A DNA stretch of 64,000 nt, from assembly GCF_026410085.1 (NCBI RefSeq), contig NZ_CP112866.1, positions 3,533,001-3,597,000 on the forward strand, read 5' to 3'. Source of the DNA: Pseudomonas quebecensis (GTDB taxonomy: Bacteria > Pseudomonadota > Gammaproteobacteria > Pseudomonadales > Pseudomonadaceae). Made by a program: the position numbers and the translations under genes. The notes under the pieces were generated by a model. The model saw only the letters and a list, made by a program, of their open reading frames with translations. It was not told where the DNA came from and did not search any database. Below, piece by piece: positions 22,893 to 32,194 of the stretch. Position 1 is the first letter of the stretch, and each line of letters begins with the position of its first letter.

Positions 22893-23678
22893 ATGAAATC
22901 GGGAGCAGAACGGATGCTGGCCAAGCTTACTGCCTTCAACGACCGTCTGATGCCGGGCAGGAGCCTGGAAGAACAGATGGACAACACTTTCGTCCTCGCC
23001 CGGCAATTGGGCTTCGACGCGCTGGTGTACGACTACACCCCGGTGCCGATGGACCCCAATGGCACCCTGATCACCCCGTCGGTGCTCGAACTGCGCAACA
23101 CCCCATCGGACTGGCACGCCTTATGGTGCAGCGAAGGGTTCTACCAGATCGACCCGGTGCAGCATCTTGCGCTGGCCACGGTGTCACCGTTCGTATGGTC
23201 CTACGACGTCAAGGTCGATACCCCGCTGAAAAAAGTCATCGATCCGTGCCACGCACCGGTCTCCTCCTACCTTCACGACCAGCAGCTCACCTGCGGCGTC
23301 AGCGTGCCGATCCACCTGCCAAGGGGCGGCTTCGCCTCGCTGACCGGCCTGCGCACCGGCAAGAGCCGCAGCGTGCTGCGGGACGCACACCACACGCTGG
23401 CGGATTTCAGCCTGATCACCCACGCGTTGCAGGAAGCGGCCTATCCGTTGTTCGGCAAAGAGCTGCGCAGCTACCCGCATATCCGCCTGACCAAACGCGA
23501 ACGCGAGTGCCTCAAATGGGCCGCCGAAGGGCTGACTGCGGCTGAAATCGCCACCCAGTTGAGCCGTTCACTGGCTGTGGTGACCCTGCACCTGGCCTCG
23601 GCGATGCACAAACTGGGGGCCAAAAACCGCGTGCAGGCGGTGGTGCGCGCCACCCATTACCGCCTGCTGGAAGACTGA
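22893..23678 (+). CDS. LuxR solo of the PipR/PsoR/OryR plant-signal type
   Basis: The 261-residue protein has an N-terminal autoinducer-binding domain (about 10-170) and a C-terminal LuxR helix-turn-helix (LTKREREC...EGLTAAEIA). Aligned to TraR, the invariant residues are Trp57, Asp70-Pro71 and Trp85 (SPFVW). Position 61, normally Tyr, is Trp (WHALW), a substitution known from LuxR solos that respond to plant compounds rather than to acyl-homoserine lactones. No luxI is present. Flanking iminopeptidase genes and a peptide ABC transporter match the PipR locus of Pseudomonas endophytes. An ATG at 22914 with a better GGGAG ribosome-binding site is an alternative start. Confidence 0.88.
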   Translation: MKSGAERMLAKLTAFNDRLMPGRSLEEQMDNTFVLARQLGFDALVYDYTPVPMDPNGTLITPSVLELRNTPSDWHALWCSEGFYQIDPVQHLALATVSPFVWSYDVKVDTPLKKVIDPCHAPVSSYLHDQQLTCGVSVPIHLPRGGFASLTGLRTGKSRSVLRDAHHTLADFSLITHALQEAAYPLFGKELRSYPHIRLTKRERECLKWAAEGLTAAEIATQLSRSLAVVTLHLASAMHKLGAKNRVQAVVRATHYRLLED

Positions 23679-23690
23679 TCCACCAGTAAA

Positions 23691-23710
23691 ACCTAGCTGT
23701 TTTGCTAGTT
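23691..23710. promoter_or_regulatory. lux-box-like palindrome upstream of the second iminopeptidase gene
   Basis: ACCTAGCTGTTTTGCTAGTT is a 20-base element with arms CTAGC/GCTAG around TGTTTT. It lies 61 bases before the ATG at 23772. The first six bases equal those of the element at 22814-22833, and the spacing to the start codon fits class II activation by a LuxR protein. Confidence 0.65.
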
Positions 23711-23771
23711 ACCTAAATTTTCCCGGCGGCTTATCGTGACCCTGATCCTTTTTTCAAGAGCAGGGTACGAA

Positions 23772-24704
23772 ATGGAATTCATCGAAAAAATCCGCGAAGG
23801 GTATGCGGCGTTCGGCGCCTATCAGACCTGGTACCGCGTCACCGGCGACCTGAACAGCGGCCGCACCCCGCTGGTGATTATCCACGGTGGCCCCGGCTGC
23901 ACCCATGATTATGTCGACGCCTTCAAGGACGTCGCGGCCAGCGGCCATGCCGTAATCCATTACGATCAATTGGGCAACGGCCGTTCCACCCACTTGCCCG
24001 ACAAAGATCCGTCCTTCTGGACCGTCGAACTGTTCCTCGCCGAGCTGGACAACCTGCTGGACCACCTGCAGATCAGCGATAACTACGCGATCCTCGGCCA
24101 ATCCTGGGGTGGCATGCTCGGCAGCGAACACGCGATCCGCCAGCCCAAGGGCCTGCGGGCGTTTATCCCGGCCAACTCGCCGACCTGCATGCGCACCTGG
24201 GTCAGCGAAGCCAATCGCTTGCGCAAGCTGTTGCCCGAAGGCGTGCATGAAACCCTGCTCAAGCACGAAGCCGCCGGTACCTACCAGGACCCGGAATACC
24301 TCGCCACTTCGCGGATTTTCTATGACCACCACGTGTGCCGGGTCAACCCGTGGCCGGAAGAGGTCGCGCGCACCTTTGCTCAGGTCGATTCAGACCCGAC
24401 GGTGTATCACGCCATGAGCGGGCCTACCGAGTTCCACGTGATCGGCAGCCTGAAGGATTGGAAATCGATTGGCCGTCTGTCGAAGATCAACGTGCCGACC
24501 CTGGTGATCTCCGGCCGCCACGACGAGGCCACGCCGCTGGTGGTCAAGCCGTTCCTGGATGAGATCGCCGATGTGCGCTGGGCGCTGTTTGAGGACTCCA
24601 GCCACATGCCCCATGTGGAAGAACGCCAGGCGTGCATGGGGACCGTGGTGAAGTTTTTGGATGAGGCGTGCGCGGTGCCGCGCGCGGCACTCAAGGCCGG
24701 TTGA
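23772..24704 (+). CDS. Proline iminopeptidase-family hydrolase (PipA type)
   Basis: The 310-residue S33 hydrolase carries the oxyanion motif [10 protein letters not shown], the nucleophile elbow [16 protein letters not shown] with the acid and SSHMPHVEE with the histidine, so the catalytic triad is complete. Genes of this type accompany LuxR solos of the OryR/PsoR/PipR group and are their usual target. The ATG at 23772 ([10 protein letters not shown]) is chosen over 23736, whose extra residues are atypical. It is convergent with the purine permease and shares only part of its sequence with the paralogue at 21843-22730. Confidence 0.9.
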   Translation: MEFIEKIREGYAAFGAYQTWYRVTGDLNSGRTPLVIIHGGPGCTHDYVDAFKDVAASGHAVIHYDQLGNGRSTHLPDKDPSFWTVELFLAELDNLLDHLQISDNYAILGQSWGGMLGSEHAIRQPKGLRAFIPANSPTCMRTWVSEANRLRKLLPEGVHETLLKHEAAGTYQDPEYLATSRIFYDHHVCRVNPWPEEVARTFAQVDSDPTVYHAMSGPTEFHVIGSLKDWKSIGRLSKINVPTLVISGRHDEATPLVVKPFLDEIADVRWALFEDSSHMPHVEERQACMGTVVKFLDEACAVPRAALKAG

Positions 24705-24711
24705 GTTCAGT

Positions 24712-24737
24712 GTGGGAGGAAGCACGCGCCCTCCCAC
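24712..24737. repeat. REP-like hairpin between convergent genes
   Basis: GTGGGAG (24712-24718) pairs with CTCCCAC (24731-24737) around a 12-base GC-rich loop. It sits in the 37-base gap between the iminopeptidase and permease stop codons and resembles a degenerate REP; it has no T-run. Confidence 0.5.
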
Positions 24738-24741
24738 TCCT

Positions 24742-26244
24742 TCAGACCTCGGAGGTCTCAGGCTTTGATGCCTGCCGTGCCGGCTCAGCCGTCACCGGGA
24801 TCTCTTTGCCCTCGGCATCGAACAACTTGCCGCCCCTGAAGTAATCCCCATCACGCAGCGCCGCCACATCGTGGAAGCACAGGCTGCGTTCGGTCCCCGC
24901 GACGAACACCGACTGCTGGTCCGAGTTGCCCGCGGTGAAATGGTTGAACGCCAGGTTCAGCAGAATCGCCATGATCGCCGACGAACTGATCCCCGAATGG
25001 AAAATGGTCGCGAACCAGCTGGGGAAGTGGTCATAGAAGCTTGGCGCGGCGATGGGGATCATGCCGAAACCGATGGAGGTGGCGACGATGATCAGGTTCA
25101 TATTGTTGCGGTAATCCACCTTGGACAAGGTGCGAATTCCACTGGCCGCCACCGTGCCGAACAGTACGATCCCGGCGCCGCCCAGCACCGACGTGGGCAC
25201 TGCGGCAATCACCCGGCCCATGAACGGCAGCAAGCCGAGAATGACCAGGAACAGCCCGCCGGTGGCCACCACAAAGCGGCTTTTCACCCCGGTGACCGCC
25301 ACCAGGCCGACGTTCTGGGCGAAGGCACTCTGGGTGAACGAACCAAAGATCGGCGCGAACATGCTCGACAGCATATCGGCGCGCAGGCCGTTGCCCAGGC
25401 GCTTGGAGTCCACCCTGGTGTCGATGATTTCACCCACGGCGAGGATATCCGCCGAGGTTTCCACCAAGGTCACCATCACCACGATACACATCGAAATAAT
25501 CGCAGCGATGTGAAAGGTTGGCATGCCGAAATGAAACGGCGTGGGGAAGCCGAACATTGGCCCTTGGGTCACGCTGGAGAAGTCGGCCATGCCCAGCAGC
25601 ACCGCGATCAGCGTGCCGATCACCATCGCCAGCAGGATCGATAGGCGCGAAATGGTCGCGCTGCCGATTTTGCTCAGCAGCAGCACCAGCACCAGCGTCA
25701 ACGCCGCCAACCCGATATTGGGCATGCTGCCGAAATCCGCCGCGCGGCTGTTGCCGCCCATGGCCCAGCGCGCCGCGACGGGCATCAGGGTCAGGCCGAT
25801 AGTGGTGATGACGATACCGGTGACCAGCGGCGGGAAGAACTTGGTGATCCGCGAGAACACCGGGGTGATCAACAGGCCGATCAATGACGCGGCCATTACC
25901 GCTCCGAGAATCGCCGGTAAACCACCGGCACCGTCGCTGCCGACAATCGCCACCATGGTGGCCACACCGGCAAACGACACGCCCTGCACCAACGGCAGCT
26001 GGCAGCCGAAAAACGGCAGGCCGAGGGTTTGCAACAAGGTCGCCAGGCCGCCCGCGAACAGCGACGCGGCGATCAACAGGCCGATATCCGCCGGCGATAA
26101 CCCGGCCGCCTGGCCGACGATCAACGGTACGGCAACGATGCCACCGTACATGGTGAGCACATGCTGCAGGCCGTAAGCCATGTTGGCCGCGATGCCAAGA
26201 TTCTCATCTTCCGGCCGCTGCGGTGACGCCTTCGGGGTAGTCAT
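24742..26244 (-). CDS. NCS2-family purine (xanthine/urate-type) permease
   Basis: The 500-residue protein has about 12-14 membrane segments and the nucleobase-cation symporter-2 signatures: YGLQHVLTMYGG early, the TM8 glutamate region ETSADILAVGEI, and the NAT motif QNVGLVAVTG. The glutamate and Q-N pattern are those of purine (xanthine/uric acid) rather than uracil carriers. It imports the base with protons. The ATG at 26244 is taken; an upstream frame to 26325 passes through the operator region. It is divergent from a Tsx-like porin, so the pair may be co-regulated. Confidence 0.88.
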   Translation of the reverse strand: MTTPKASPQRPEDENLGIAANMAYGLQHVLTMYGGIVAVPLIVGQAAGLSPADIGLLIAASLFAGGLATLLQTLGLPFFGCQLPLVQGVSFAGVATMVAIVGSDGAGGLPAILGAVMAASLIGLLITPVFSRITKFFPPLVTGIVITTIGLTLMPVAARWAMGGNSRAADFGSMPNIGLAALTLVLVLLLSKIGSATISRLSILLAMVIGTLIAVLLGMADFSSVTQGPMFGFPTPFHFGMPTFHIAAIISMCIVVMVTLVETSADILAVGEIIDTRVDSKRLGNGLRADMLSSMFAPIFGSFTQSAFAQNVGLVAVTGVKSRFVVATGGLFLVILGLLPFMGRVIAAVPTSVLGGAGIVLFGTVAASGIRTLSKVDYRNNMNLIIVATSIGFGMIPIAAPSFYDHFPSWFATIFHSGISSSAIMAILLNLAFNHFTAGNSDQQSVFVAGTERSLCFHDVAALRDGDYFRGGKLFDAEGKEIPVTAEPARQASKPETSEV

Positions 26245-26278
26245 GGTGAGGGGTTCTCTGTTTTTGTTGTGCGGCCAC

Positions 26279-26323
26279 TGTATGCAATCTTTGGACTGGA
26301 TGTCCATAGAGTTGTATACAATC
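26279..26323. promoter_or_regulatory. Candidate GntR-type operator pair in the permease/porin divergent promoter
   Basis: A 10-base palindrome TTGTATACAA (26312-26321) and a related TGTATGCA (26279-26286) lie with centres 34 bases apart in the 158-base gap between the divergent genes. Sites of this type are bound by several GntR/FadR-like repressors. No GntR gene is nearby. Confidence 0.4.
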
Positions 26324-26402
26324 AACCAGACAAGATACCCTCCGCCGGCGTTACAAAAACCATTCGGCCGTGATGAGCCGCAACGCCAAGGACACTAAAA
26401 CA

Positions 26403-27236
26403 ATGAAAAAGGCACTACAGGGCGCTACCGTCGCACTCACTCTGCTGGGCGGCGGGGAGGCTGTCGCGGTGGAATGGATGAACAACAGCGTAGGGTTTCG
26501 CTACGGCCAGCAGTTCACCAATCCGAACAACCCCGATGAATTCAGCAAGCGCATCTACAGCTTCACCCACGCCAGTGGCTACCGATACGGCAGCAATTTT
26601 CTCAACCTGGATGTGTTCCTGTCCGACAGCCGCGACCCGCGCAAGGGCACCGATCACGGGGGCAGCGAGGTGTACGCGGTGTACCGGCACCAGCTGTATG
26701 CCTCGCGGGTATTCGACAGGCCGCTGGGCACGGGTGCGATCAAGGACTACGCCCTGACCCTGGGCTTCGACGCCAACCGAAATAACAACTTCGCCTCCGC
26801 GAAGAAACGCGCGCTGGTGCTCGGCCCGACCGTGAAATTCAATACTGTCGGCGTGTTGGACCTGAGCCTGCTGTATTACAAGGAGCGCAACCACACTGGC
26901 ATTCCCGGCGCCCAGGAATCCGACCACACCTTCGACGACACCTACATGCTTAACCTGACGTGGATGCGCCCGTTCGAGATCGCCAACCACGGGGCGAAAT
27001 TCCAAGGGTTCATCAATTACGTCGGGGCTAAAGGCGAGGACTACCACGGCCGCGACACCGCTGCCGAAGCGCTGATGCGCACCGCGTTGATGGTGGCCGT
27101 GCGACCGGGCAAGAGCGTCAAACCGAACCTGTACCTGGGCGTGGGTTACGAGTACTGGCATAACAAATTCGGCGTCGACGGCGGCCGCGGCAGCCGCACC
27201 TCCACGCCGACCGTGAATATGGAAATCACCTTTTAA
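26403..27236 (+). CDS. Tsx-like nucleoside-specific outer membrane porin
   Basis: The 277-residue protein has a short signal peptide (about MKKALQGATVALTLLGGGEAVA) and an amphipathic beta-strand pattern ending in Phe (NMEITF), as in outer membrane proteins. WMNNSVGFRYGQQFTNP and the pattern through FLNLDVFLSDS match the channel Tsx family, which lets nucleosides cross the outer membrane. Its divergent partner is a purine permease and the next genes are PunC and PunR homologues, so it fits a purine (nucleoside) uptake block. The ATG at 26403 is preferred over 26370, which has no signal peptide at its end. Confidence 0.82.
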   Translation: MKKALQGATVALTLLGGGEAVAVEWMNNSVGFRYGQQFTNPNNPDEFSKRIYSFTHASGYRYGSNFLNLDVFLSDSRDPRKGTDHGGSEVYAVYRHQLYASRVFDRPLGTGAIKDYALTLGFDANRNNNFASAKKRALVLGPTVKFNTVGVLDLSLLYYKERNHTGIPGAQESDHTFDDTYMLNLTWMRPFEIANHGAKFQGFINYVGAKGEDYHGRDTAAEALMRTALMVAVRPGKSVKPNLYLGVGYEYWHNKFGVDGGRGSRTSTPTVNMEITF

Positions 27237-27281
27237 TCACGGGTGCTGCTGTGAGTCGGACACACCGCATTCGCAGCCATT

Positions 27282-27395
27282 AGGGCCGCTGCGCAGCCCA
27301 GCGCAGGACAAGCCTGCTTACCACAGGGAAGCAGCACCCCCGCAGTTGTGGTGAGCGGGCTTGCCCCGCGCTGGGGCGCGAAGCGGCCCTGTCTC
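27282..27395. repeat. Degenerate REP pair
   Basis: Two facing GC-rich hairpins surround GCAGCACCCCCGCAG; one contains GAGCGGGCTTGCCCCGCGCTGGGGCGCGAAGCGG. The arms of the two halves (GACAAGCCTGCTTACCACAGG versus TGTGGTGAGCGGGCTTGCC) are imperfect inverted copies. It fills most of the gap between tsx-like and punC-like genes. Confidence 0.5.
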
Positions 27396-27463
27396 CAGAC
27401 ACTGCGGTGTGACAGGCTTAAACAGTTTGCAGACTTTGGGGCAGCCGCTACGCAGGTGTTCTT

Positions 27464-28648
27464 TCAGTTCAGCTCTGTCATCAGCTCGGCACGATTGGTC
27501 TTCGGCCGGGCCAGCCAATATCCCAACACTGCCAGCGGCGCGGTTGCCAGCATCACGATCACGGTGATCATTAGCGGATGTTCGAGCATTGATGACACCA
27601 GCAGGCTGCTTACAAAACACAACCCCAACTGCAGGGTGTTTTGCAGCGCTGCGGCCTTGCCGGAATTTTCCGCGAAGGGCATCAGCGCGTTCGCCACCAC
27701 GATGGGGTAACTGGCACCGTTGCACAGCGCCATCAGGCAGAACGGAATCAACAGGGTAGTGAGCGTCGGCACGGTCAACGTGGCGACCAGGTACAGCGCC
27801 CCCATGCTCACGCAGTAGGCAAGCAGCAGCCACGGCAGCAAGGTTTTACCCTGCAGATGCTGCAAGGCGCTGCGGCAACTGTAACCACCTATCAGGAATG
27901 CCAGGGTCGGCACCACATAGCTCAAGCCAATATCATTGGGGCTGTAACCCATACCGCCGAGAATGAACGGGGACGCTGTAAGCCAGGCAAAAAAACTGGC
28001 CGAGCACGCGGCAAAAATCATTACGTTGCCGCTGAATACCCGCGACTTGAGCAACTGCCCATACCCCAGGCGCGCCGGTGCCTGTGTCAGTCGTTTCGGC
28101 GCACTGCGCAGGAATAAGGTGGGTAACAGCAGCGCCAGCGACACAGCCAGCAACACGCCGAAGATCGCCTGCCAGCCTACGTGATTCAACACCAGCGCGC
28201 CCAACAGTGGCGCCAGGGCCGGCGACAGCGACATCAACGGCATGATGCTGGCGAACACGCGATGGGCCTTGTCGGCCGGGTAGCGATCAATCACCAGCGC
28301 CTGCCAGCTCACGGCGGCGGAACACACGCCGATCGCCTGGATAAAGCGCAGCGCCAACAGTTGCGCAGCACTGTCGACCCAAAACATGCCGGCGCAGCCC
28401 AGCACAAACAGGCTCAGGCCCGCTAGCAGAATCGGCTTGCGCCCCAGGCGGTCGGACAACGGCCCCCACACCAACTGCCCCAGCGCAAACCCGGCGAGGA
28501 AGACGCTCAAGCTGGCGCCGACCGCGCCCGCGCTGATCTGCAAGTGTTCGCCCATGGCGCCGAACGCCGGCAAGTACATGTCCATGGCGAGATAACCGAG
28601 CATGCTCAGGCCCGCCAGATACCAGGTAAAACCAAACGAATTTTTCAT
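27464..28648 (-). CDS. punC: PunC-like MFS purine nucleoside transporter
   Basis: The 394-residue DHA1/Bcr-type MFS protein has 12 predicted membrane segments, motif [12 protein letters not shown] and the N-terminal pattern [21 protein letters not shown]. Its central phrase [11 protein letters not shown], followed by [12 protein letters not shown], matches E. coli PunC (YdhC), which imports purine nucleosides. The divergent LysR gene is equally close to PunR, the activator of punC, which strengthens the call over a generic drug-efflux pump. It is convergent with the tsx-like gene. Confidence 0.83.
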   Translation of the reverse strand: MKNSFGFTWYLAGLSMLGYLAMDMYLPAFGAMGEHLQISAGAVGASLSVFLAGFALGQLVWGPLSDRLGRKPILLAGLSLFVLGCAGMFWVDSAAQLLALRFIQAIGVCSAAVSWQALVIDRYPADKAHRVFASIMPLMSLSPALAPLLGALVLNHVGWQAIFGVLLAVSLALLLPTLFLRSAPKRLTQAPARLGYGQLLKSRVFSGNVMIFAACSASFFAWLTASPFILGGMGYSPNDIGLSYVVPTLAFLIGGYSCRSALQHLQGKTLLPWLLLAYCVSMGALYLVATLTVPTLTTLLIPFCLMALCNGASYPIVVANALMPFAENSGKAAALQNTLQLGLCFVSSLLVSSMLEHPLMITVIVMLATAPLAVLGYWLARPKTNRAELMTELN

Positions 28649-28770
28649 TGAAGCCTTGTTGACCTTGCCATCAAACTATTTGCTGACTGGCGCCCATTAT
28701 GAAGCTGACAGTTTTCATGTGAAGCGATAATAATTGGCCGAAGCTATCAATAATTTTGAAGGCAGCGATC

Positions 28771-29694
28771 ATGTGGTCCGAATATTCCCTGGATGTGGTA
28801 GACGCCGTGGCGCGCCACGGCAGCTTCAGCGCCGCCGCACAGGAATTGCACCGTGTGCCGTCGGCCATCAGCTATACGGTGCGTCAGCTGGAAGAATGGT
28901 TGGCGGTGCCGCTGTTCGTGCGGCGTCACCGCGACGTGGAACTGACCCCCGCCGGCCGCCTGTTTATCGACGAAGCCCGGGGCGTGATGAAGAAAATGCT
29001 CGGCACGCGACGCTTGTGCCAGCAAGTGGCCAATGGCTGGAGCGGCCAGTTGAAGGTGGCGGTGGACTCCATCGTCAAACCCCAGCGCTGCCGGCAATTG
29101 GTGCTGGATTTCTATCGACGGTTCCCCGAGGTGGAATTACTGCTGGAGTACGAGGTGTACAACGGTGTGTGGGATGCCCTGGCCGACGAGCGCACCGACA
29201 TTGTGATCGGGGCCACCAGCGCGGTGCCGGTGGCCAGCCACTTTACCTTTCGCGATATGGGGTTGTTGAACTGGCTGTGCGTGGTCAGCGCGCGGCATCC
29301 GCTGGCGAGCGTTGAAGGCCTGCTCAGCGACGACCAATTGCGCCCCTTCGCCTCGCTGTGCATGACCGACACCTCGCGTAACCTGCCCAAGCGCGACACC
29401 TGGACCCTGGACAACCAACGGCGCCTGGTGGTGCCTAACTGGGCGTCAGCCATCGATTGCCTGCGCGATGGGTTGTGCGTCGGCATGGCGCCGGCACATA
29501 AGGTAGCGCCCTGGATCGAACGCGGCGAGCTGGTGGCGCTGCACCTGACCCGCCCCTTCCCCGCCAGCCCGTCCTGCGTGGCCTGGGCGCAGAACAAGCT
29601 GTCCCCGGCCATGGCGTGGTTACTCGAATACCTGGGCGACACCGAAACCCTCAACCAAGAATGGCTCAATGGCCCTGATCCAATAAGCGGCTGA
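28771..29694 (+). CDS. punR: PunR-like LysR regulator
   Basis: The 307-residue LysR protein starts [20 protein letters not shown] and has an N-terminal winged HTH followed by a LysR effector domain. [20 protein letters not shown] and the end [17 protein letters not shown] match E. coli PunR (YdhB), an adenosine-responsive activator of punC. It is divergent from the PunC-like gene with 122 bases between starts. Its last 29 bases overlap the end of the convergent aminotransferase gene. The ATG at 28771 is used because it gives the family N-terminus. Confidence 0.83.
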   Translation: MWSEYSLDVVDAVARHGSFSAAAQELHRVPSAISYTVRQLEEWLAVPLFVRRHRDVELTPAGRLFIDEARGVMKKMLGTRRLCQQVANGWSGQLKVAVDSIVKPQRCRQLVLDFYRRFPEVELLLEYEVYNGVWDALADERTDIVIGATSAVPVASHFTFRDMGLLNWLCVVSARHPLASVEGLLSDDQLRPFASLCMTDTSRNLPKRDTWTLDNQRRLVVPNWASAIDCLRDGLCVGMAPAHKVAPWIERGELVALHLTRPFPASPSCVAWAQNKLSPAMAWLLEYLGDTETLNQEWLNGPDPISG

Positions 29695-30844
29695 TGGCCC
29701 GCACGATCATCTCGACTTCCTTGCCGTCCAGGGTCAGCGGCGGCAGCAGGCGGATGATTTTGCCGCGCGTCACATTGATCAGCAGCGCATGCTCCTGGGC
29801 GGCGCGCTGGGCCAGGTCGCGATACGGGCTGACCAGTTCGATGCCGATCATCAAGCCCTGCCCGCGAATCGCCAGCACCTGGGGGTGTTCCGCCAGTTCC
29901 ACGCGCAGCCGCGCCAGCAAGCGTTCGCCCTGTTGCGCGGCGTTGTGCAGCAAGCCCTGCTCTTCGATGATGTCCAGCACCGTGCAGCCAACCCGGCAAG
30001 CCAGCGGGTTACCGCCAAACGTGCTGCCATGACTGCCCGGCGTGAACAAGCGCGCCACACCGGCCCGTGCCAGGCAGGCGCCGATCGGCACGCCATTGCC
30101 AAGGCCTTTGGCCAGGGTCATGACGTCCGGCACGATGCCTTCATGCTGGAACGCGAACCACGCACCGGTGCGACCGATGCCGGTCTGGATTTCATCGAGC
30201 ATCATCAGCCAGCCGTGGGCTGTGCAGTGATCGCGCAAGCCACGCAGATAGCCGGGCGGCGCCGGCAATACGCCACTTTCACCCTGGATCGGCTCCAGCA
30301 ACACGGCCGCAATCTGCGCGCCATGGGTGCGGGTGATCGCTTCGATGGCGGCCAGGTCACCGAACCGGACCTTGAGAAAATTCCCCGGTAAGCGCTGAAA
30401 CCCGAGGCGCACCGACGGTCCGTCGCTGGCCGCCATGGTGCCCAGGGTGCGCCCGTGAAAGGCGTTCTCCATCACCACAATCAACGGTTCTTCGATGCCC
30501 TTTTTCCAGCCATGCAAGCGCGCCAGCTTGAGGGCGGTTTCGTTGGCCTCGGCGCCGGAGTTGTTGAAAAATCCGCAATCCAGGCCGGACAGCTGCGCCA
30601 GGCGCCGGGCCAGGCGTTGTTGCCAGTCAATGCTGTAGAGGTTGGAGGTGTGCAGCAACAGACCGGCCTGCTCGCTGATGGCCGCCACCAGGCGCGGATG
30701 GGAATGCCCGACATTGGTCACCGCCACACCCGCCACCGCATCGAGGTACTCGCGACCCTGCTGGTCCCACAGACGCGTGCCCAGGCCACGGGCGAAGCTC
30801 AGGGCCAAGGGTTGGTAGGTGGTCATCAGGCAGGCGGCGGTCAT
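29666..30844 (-). CDS. argD: Acetylornithine aminotransferase-like class III aminotransferase
   Basis: The 392-residue PLP enzyme has [43 protein letters not shown] and the PLP lysine in [14 protein letters not shown], followed by [13 protein letters not shown]. Length and motifs fit ArgD, which transaminates acetylornithine and also succinyl-diaminopimelate or succinylornithine. Exact substrate within this set is not decided by sequence alone. A possible shorter start is the ATG at 30826. Its 3' end overlaps punR by 29 bases and it is divergent from a LysR gene. Confidence 0.85.
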   Translation of the reverse strand: MTAACLMTTYQPLALSFARGLGTRLWDQQGREYLDAVAGVAVTNVGHSHPRLVAAISEQAGLLLHTSNLYSIDWQQRLARRLAQLSGLDCGFFNNSGAEANETALKLARLHGWKKGIEEPLIVVMENAFHGRTLGTMAASDGPSVRLGFQRLPGNFLKVRFGDLAAIEAITRTHGAQIAAVLLEPIQGESGVLPAPPGYLRGLRDHCTAHGWLMMLDEIQTGIGRTGAWFAFQHEGIVPDVMTLAKGLGNGVPIGACLARAGVARLFTPGSHGSTFGGNPLACRVGCTVLDIIEEQGLLHNAAQQGERLLARLRVELAEHPQVLAIRGQGLMIGIELVSPYRDLAQRAAQEHALLINVTRGKIIRLLPPLTLDGKEVEMIVRAISRLLDQGH

Positions 30845-30946
30845 GGTGCGGGCTCCAAGTCATCAGGTTGATGGTCTCAGTATCGTTAGCCACCTGAGCT
30901 GGATAAACTGCGCATTTCTGCAATGACTTTAAACCAGGGCTTGATA

Positions 30947-31852
30947 ATGGATCTGTTCCAGGCAATGTCGGTGTACGTAAAAGTGGTGGAGACCGGCAGT
31001 TTGACGGCGGCGGCCCACGCCTGCGGCCTGTCGACCACGATGGTCGGTAACCACCTGCGCGCCCTGGAACAGCGCCTGGGAGTCAGTCTGCTCAAGCGCA
31101 CCACGCGCAAGCAGAGTCTCACGGAGTTCGGCGGCCAGTATTATCAACGCTGTCTGGAAGTGCTGGGGCTAGTGGCCGACTCCGAACAACTAGCCGAACA
31201 AGCCCACAGTGACGTGCCTAGAGGCACCTTGCGCATCACCGCCCCACCCGCCTTCGGCACCGAGCGCCTGGCGCCGGCGTTGAGCGAATTCTCCCAACGT
31301 TATCCGCAGATCAAGCTCTATGTGGTGCTCAGCAACCAGCGCATGGACCTGGTCGACAGTGGCTTCGACGTGGCGATCCGCTTGGGCGAGTTGGAACCGT
31401 CGAGCCTGATCGCACGGCCCATGCAGGACTACACCATCACCCTCTGCGCTTCGCCGAGCTACTTGGCGCGACGCGGCACGCCGACCAGGCCCGAAGACCT
31501 GCAACAACACGACTGCCTGGCATTCGCCTATCCGTCCACCGACGACTGGCGCAACGCCGACAAGCTCTGGCGTATGACGGGAGCGGACGGCGAAGTGGAA
31601 ATCCCGGTGTCGGGATCGTTGACCATCAATAGCTCACAAGCCCTGCGCCAAGCGGCGGTGCAAGGCATGGGCATCGTGATGCTGCCCGATGCGCTGGTCC
31701 AGCCCGATCTGCACAGCGGCAAACTTGTGGCGTTGCTGACCGACTATCAATTGCCCAGCCGCCCCATGCACGTGCTGTACGGCCAGGATCGTTATCGCCT
31801 GCCCAAGTTGCGAGCGTTTGTCGATTTTGTGATGGAGAAATGGGCGCGCTAG
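30947..31852 (+). CDS. LysR-family regulator, target unknown
   Basis: The 301-residue protein has a LysR HTH (ETGSLTAAAHACGLSTTMVGNHLRAL) and an effector domain of the AaeR/DmlR-like group (GTLRITAPPAFG, QRMDLVDSGFDVAIRLGEL). Start ATG 30947 gives the family N-terminus MDLFQAMSVYVKVVETGS; 30923 adds eight atypical residues. It is divergent from the argD-like gene, and its stop codon overlaps the end of a decayed HAD gene on the other strand, so its original target may be lost or elsewhere. Confidence 0.87.
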   Translation: MDLFQAMSVYVKVVETGSLTAAAHACGLSTTMVGNHLRALEQRLGVSLLKRTTRKQSLTEFGGQYYQRCLEVLGLVADSEQLAEQAHSDVPRGTLRITAPPAFGTERLAPALSEFSQRYPQIKLYVVLSNQRMDLVDSGFDVAIRLGELEPSSLIARPMQDYTITLCASPSYLARRGTPTRPEDLQQHDCLAFAYPSTDDWRNADKLWRMTGADGEVEIPVSGSLTINSSQALRQAAVQGMGIVMLPDALVQPDLHSGKLVALLTDYQLPSRPMHVLYGQDRYRLPKLRAFVDFVMEKWAR

Positions 31853-32194
31853 AAGCTCACGCCCAATTCACGCAATCGTGCCGATGTCTGCTCGGCCGAT
31901 ACATGATGAATGTCCTGCCAACCCAGAGCGCTGGCGGCATCGGCTTGTCGGCCACGTCATCTCGTAAAAGGCCGTGATCGAGTCTCTAGGGTGGGGGTGT
32001 TGATCGATCAGGATTTGCGTGGCTTCGGCCAGCGGCCGCCCCGCATCTTGTTCGGTATTCCAGGCCTGGGTGCAGATGTTATCCAGGAATCACTGCCGTT
32101 CTTGATCGTCGGCAATCAGTTTGCGGTAGAGGTGATGCGGGCTCCAATCGAAGAGAACACCGCCGAAATCAAAAACTACTGCACGAATCGTCAT
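31849..32194 (-). pseudogene. Decayed HAD-superfamily hydrolase
   Basis: From an ATG at 32194 with a perfect GGAGG ribosome-binding site the frame reads MTIRAVVFDFGGVLFDWSPH, a HAD motif I with both aspartates. An in-frame TGA follows after Arg-Gln where family members continue with Trp-Phe-Leu-Asp-Asn. Beyond it FLDN...CTQAWNTEQDAGRPLAEA is still readable. The middle of the protein is missing, and the C-terminal phrase AASALGWQDIHHVSAEQTS...LRELGVSF reappears in another frame. Only about 345 bases remain of an expected 600. The gene has a nonsense mutation, an internal deletion and a frame change. Confidence 0.85.
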
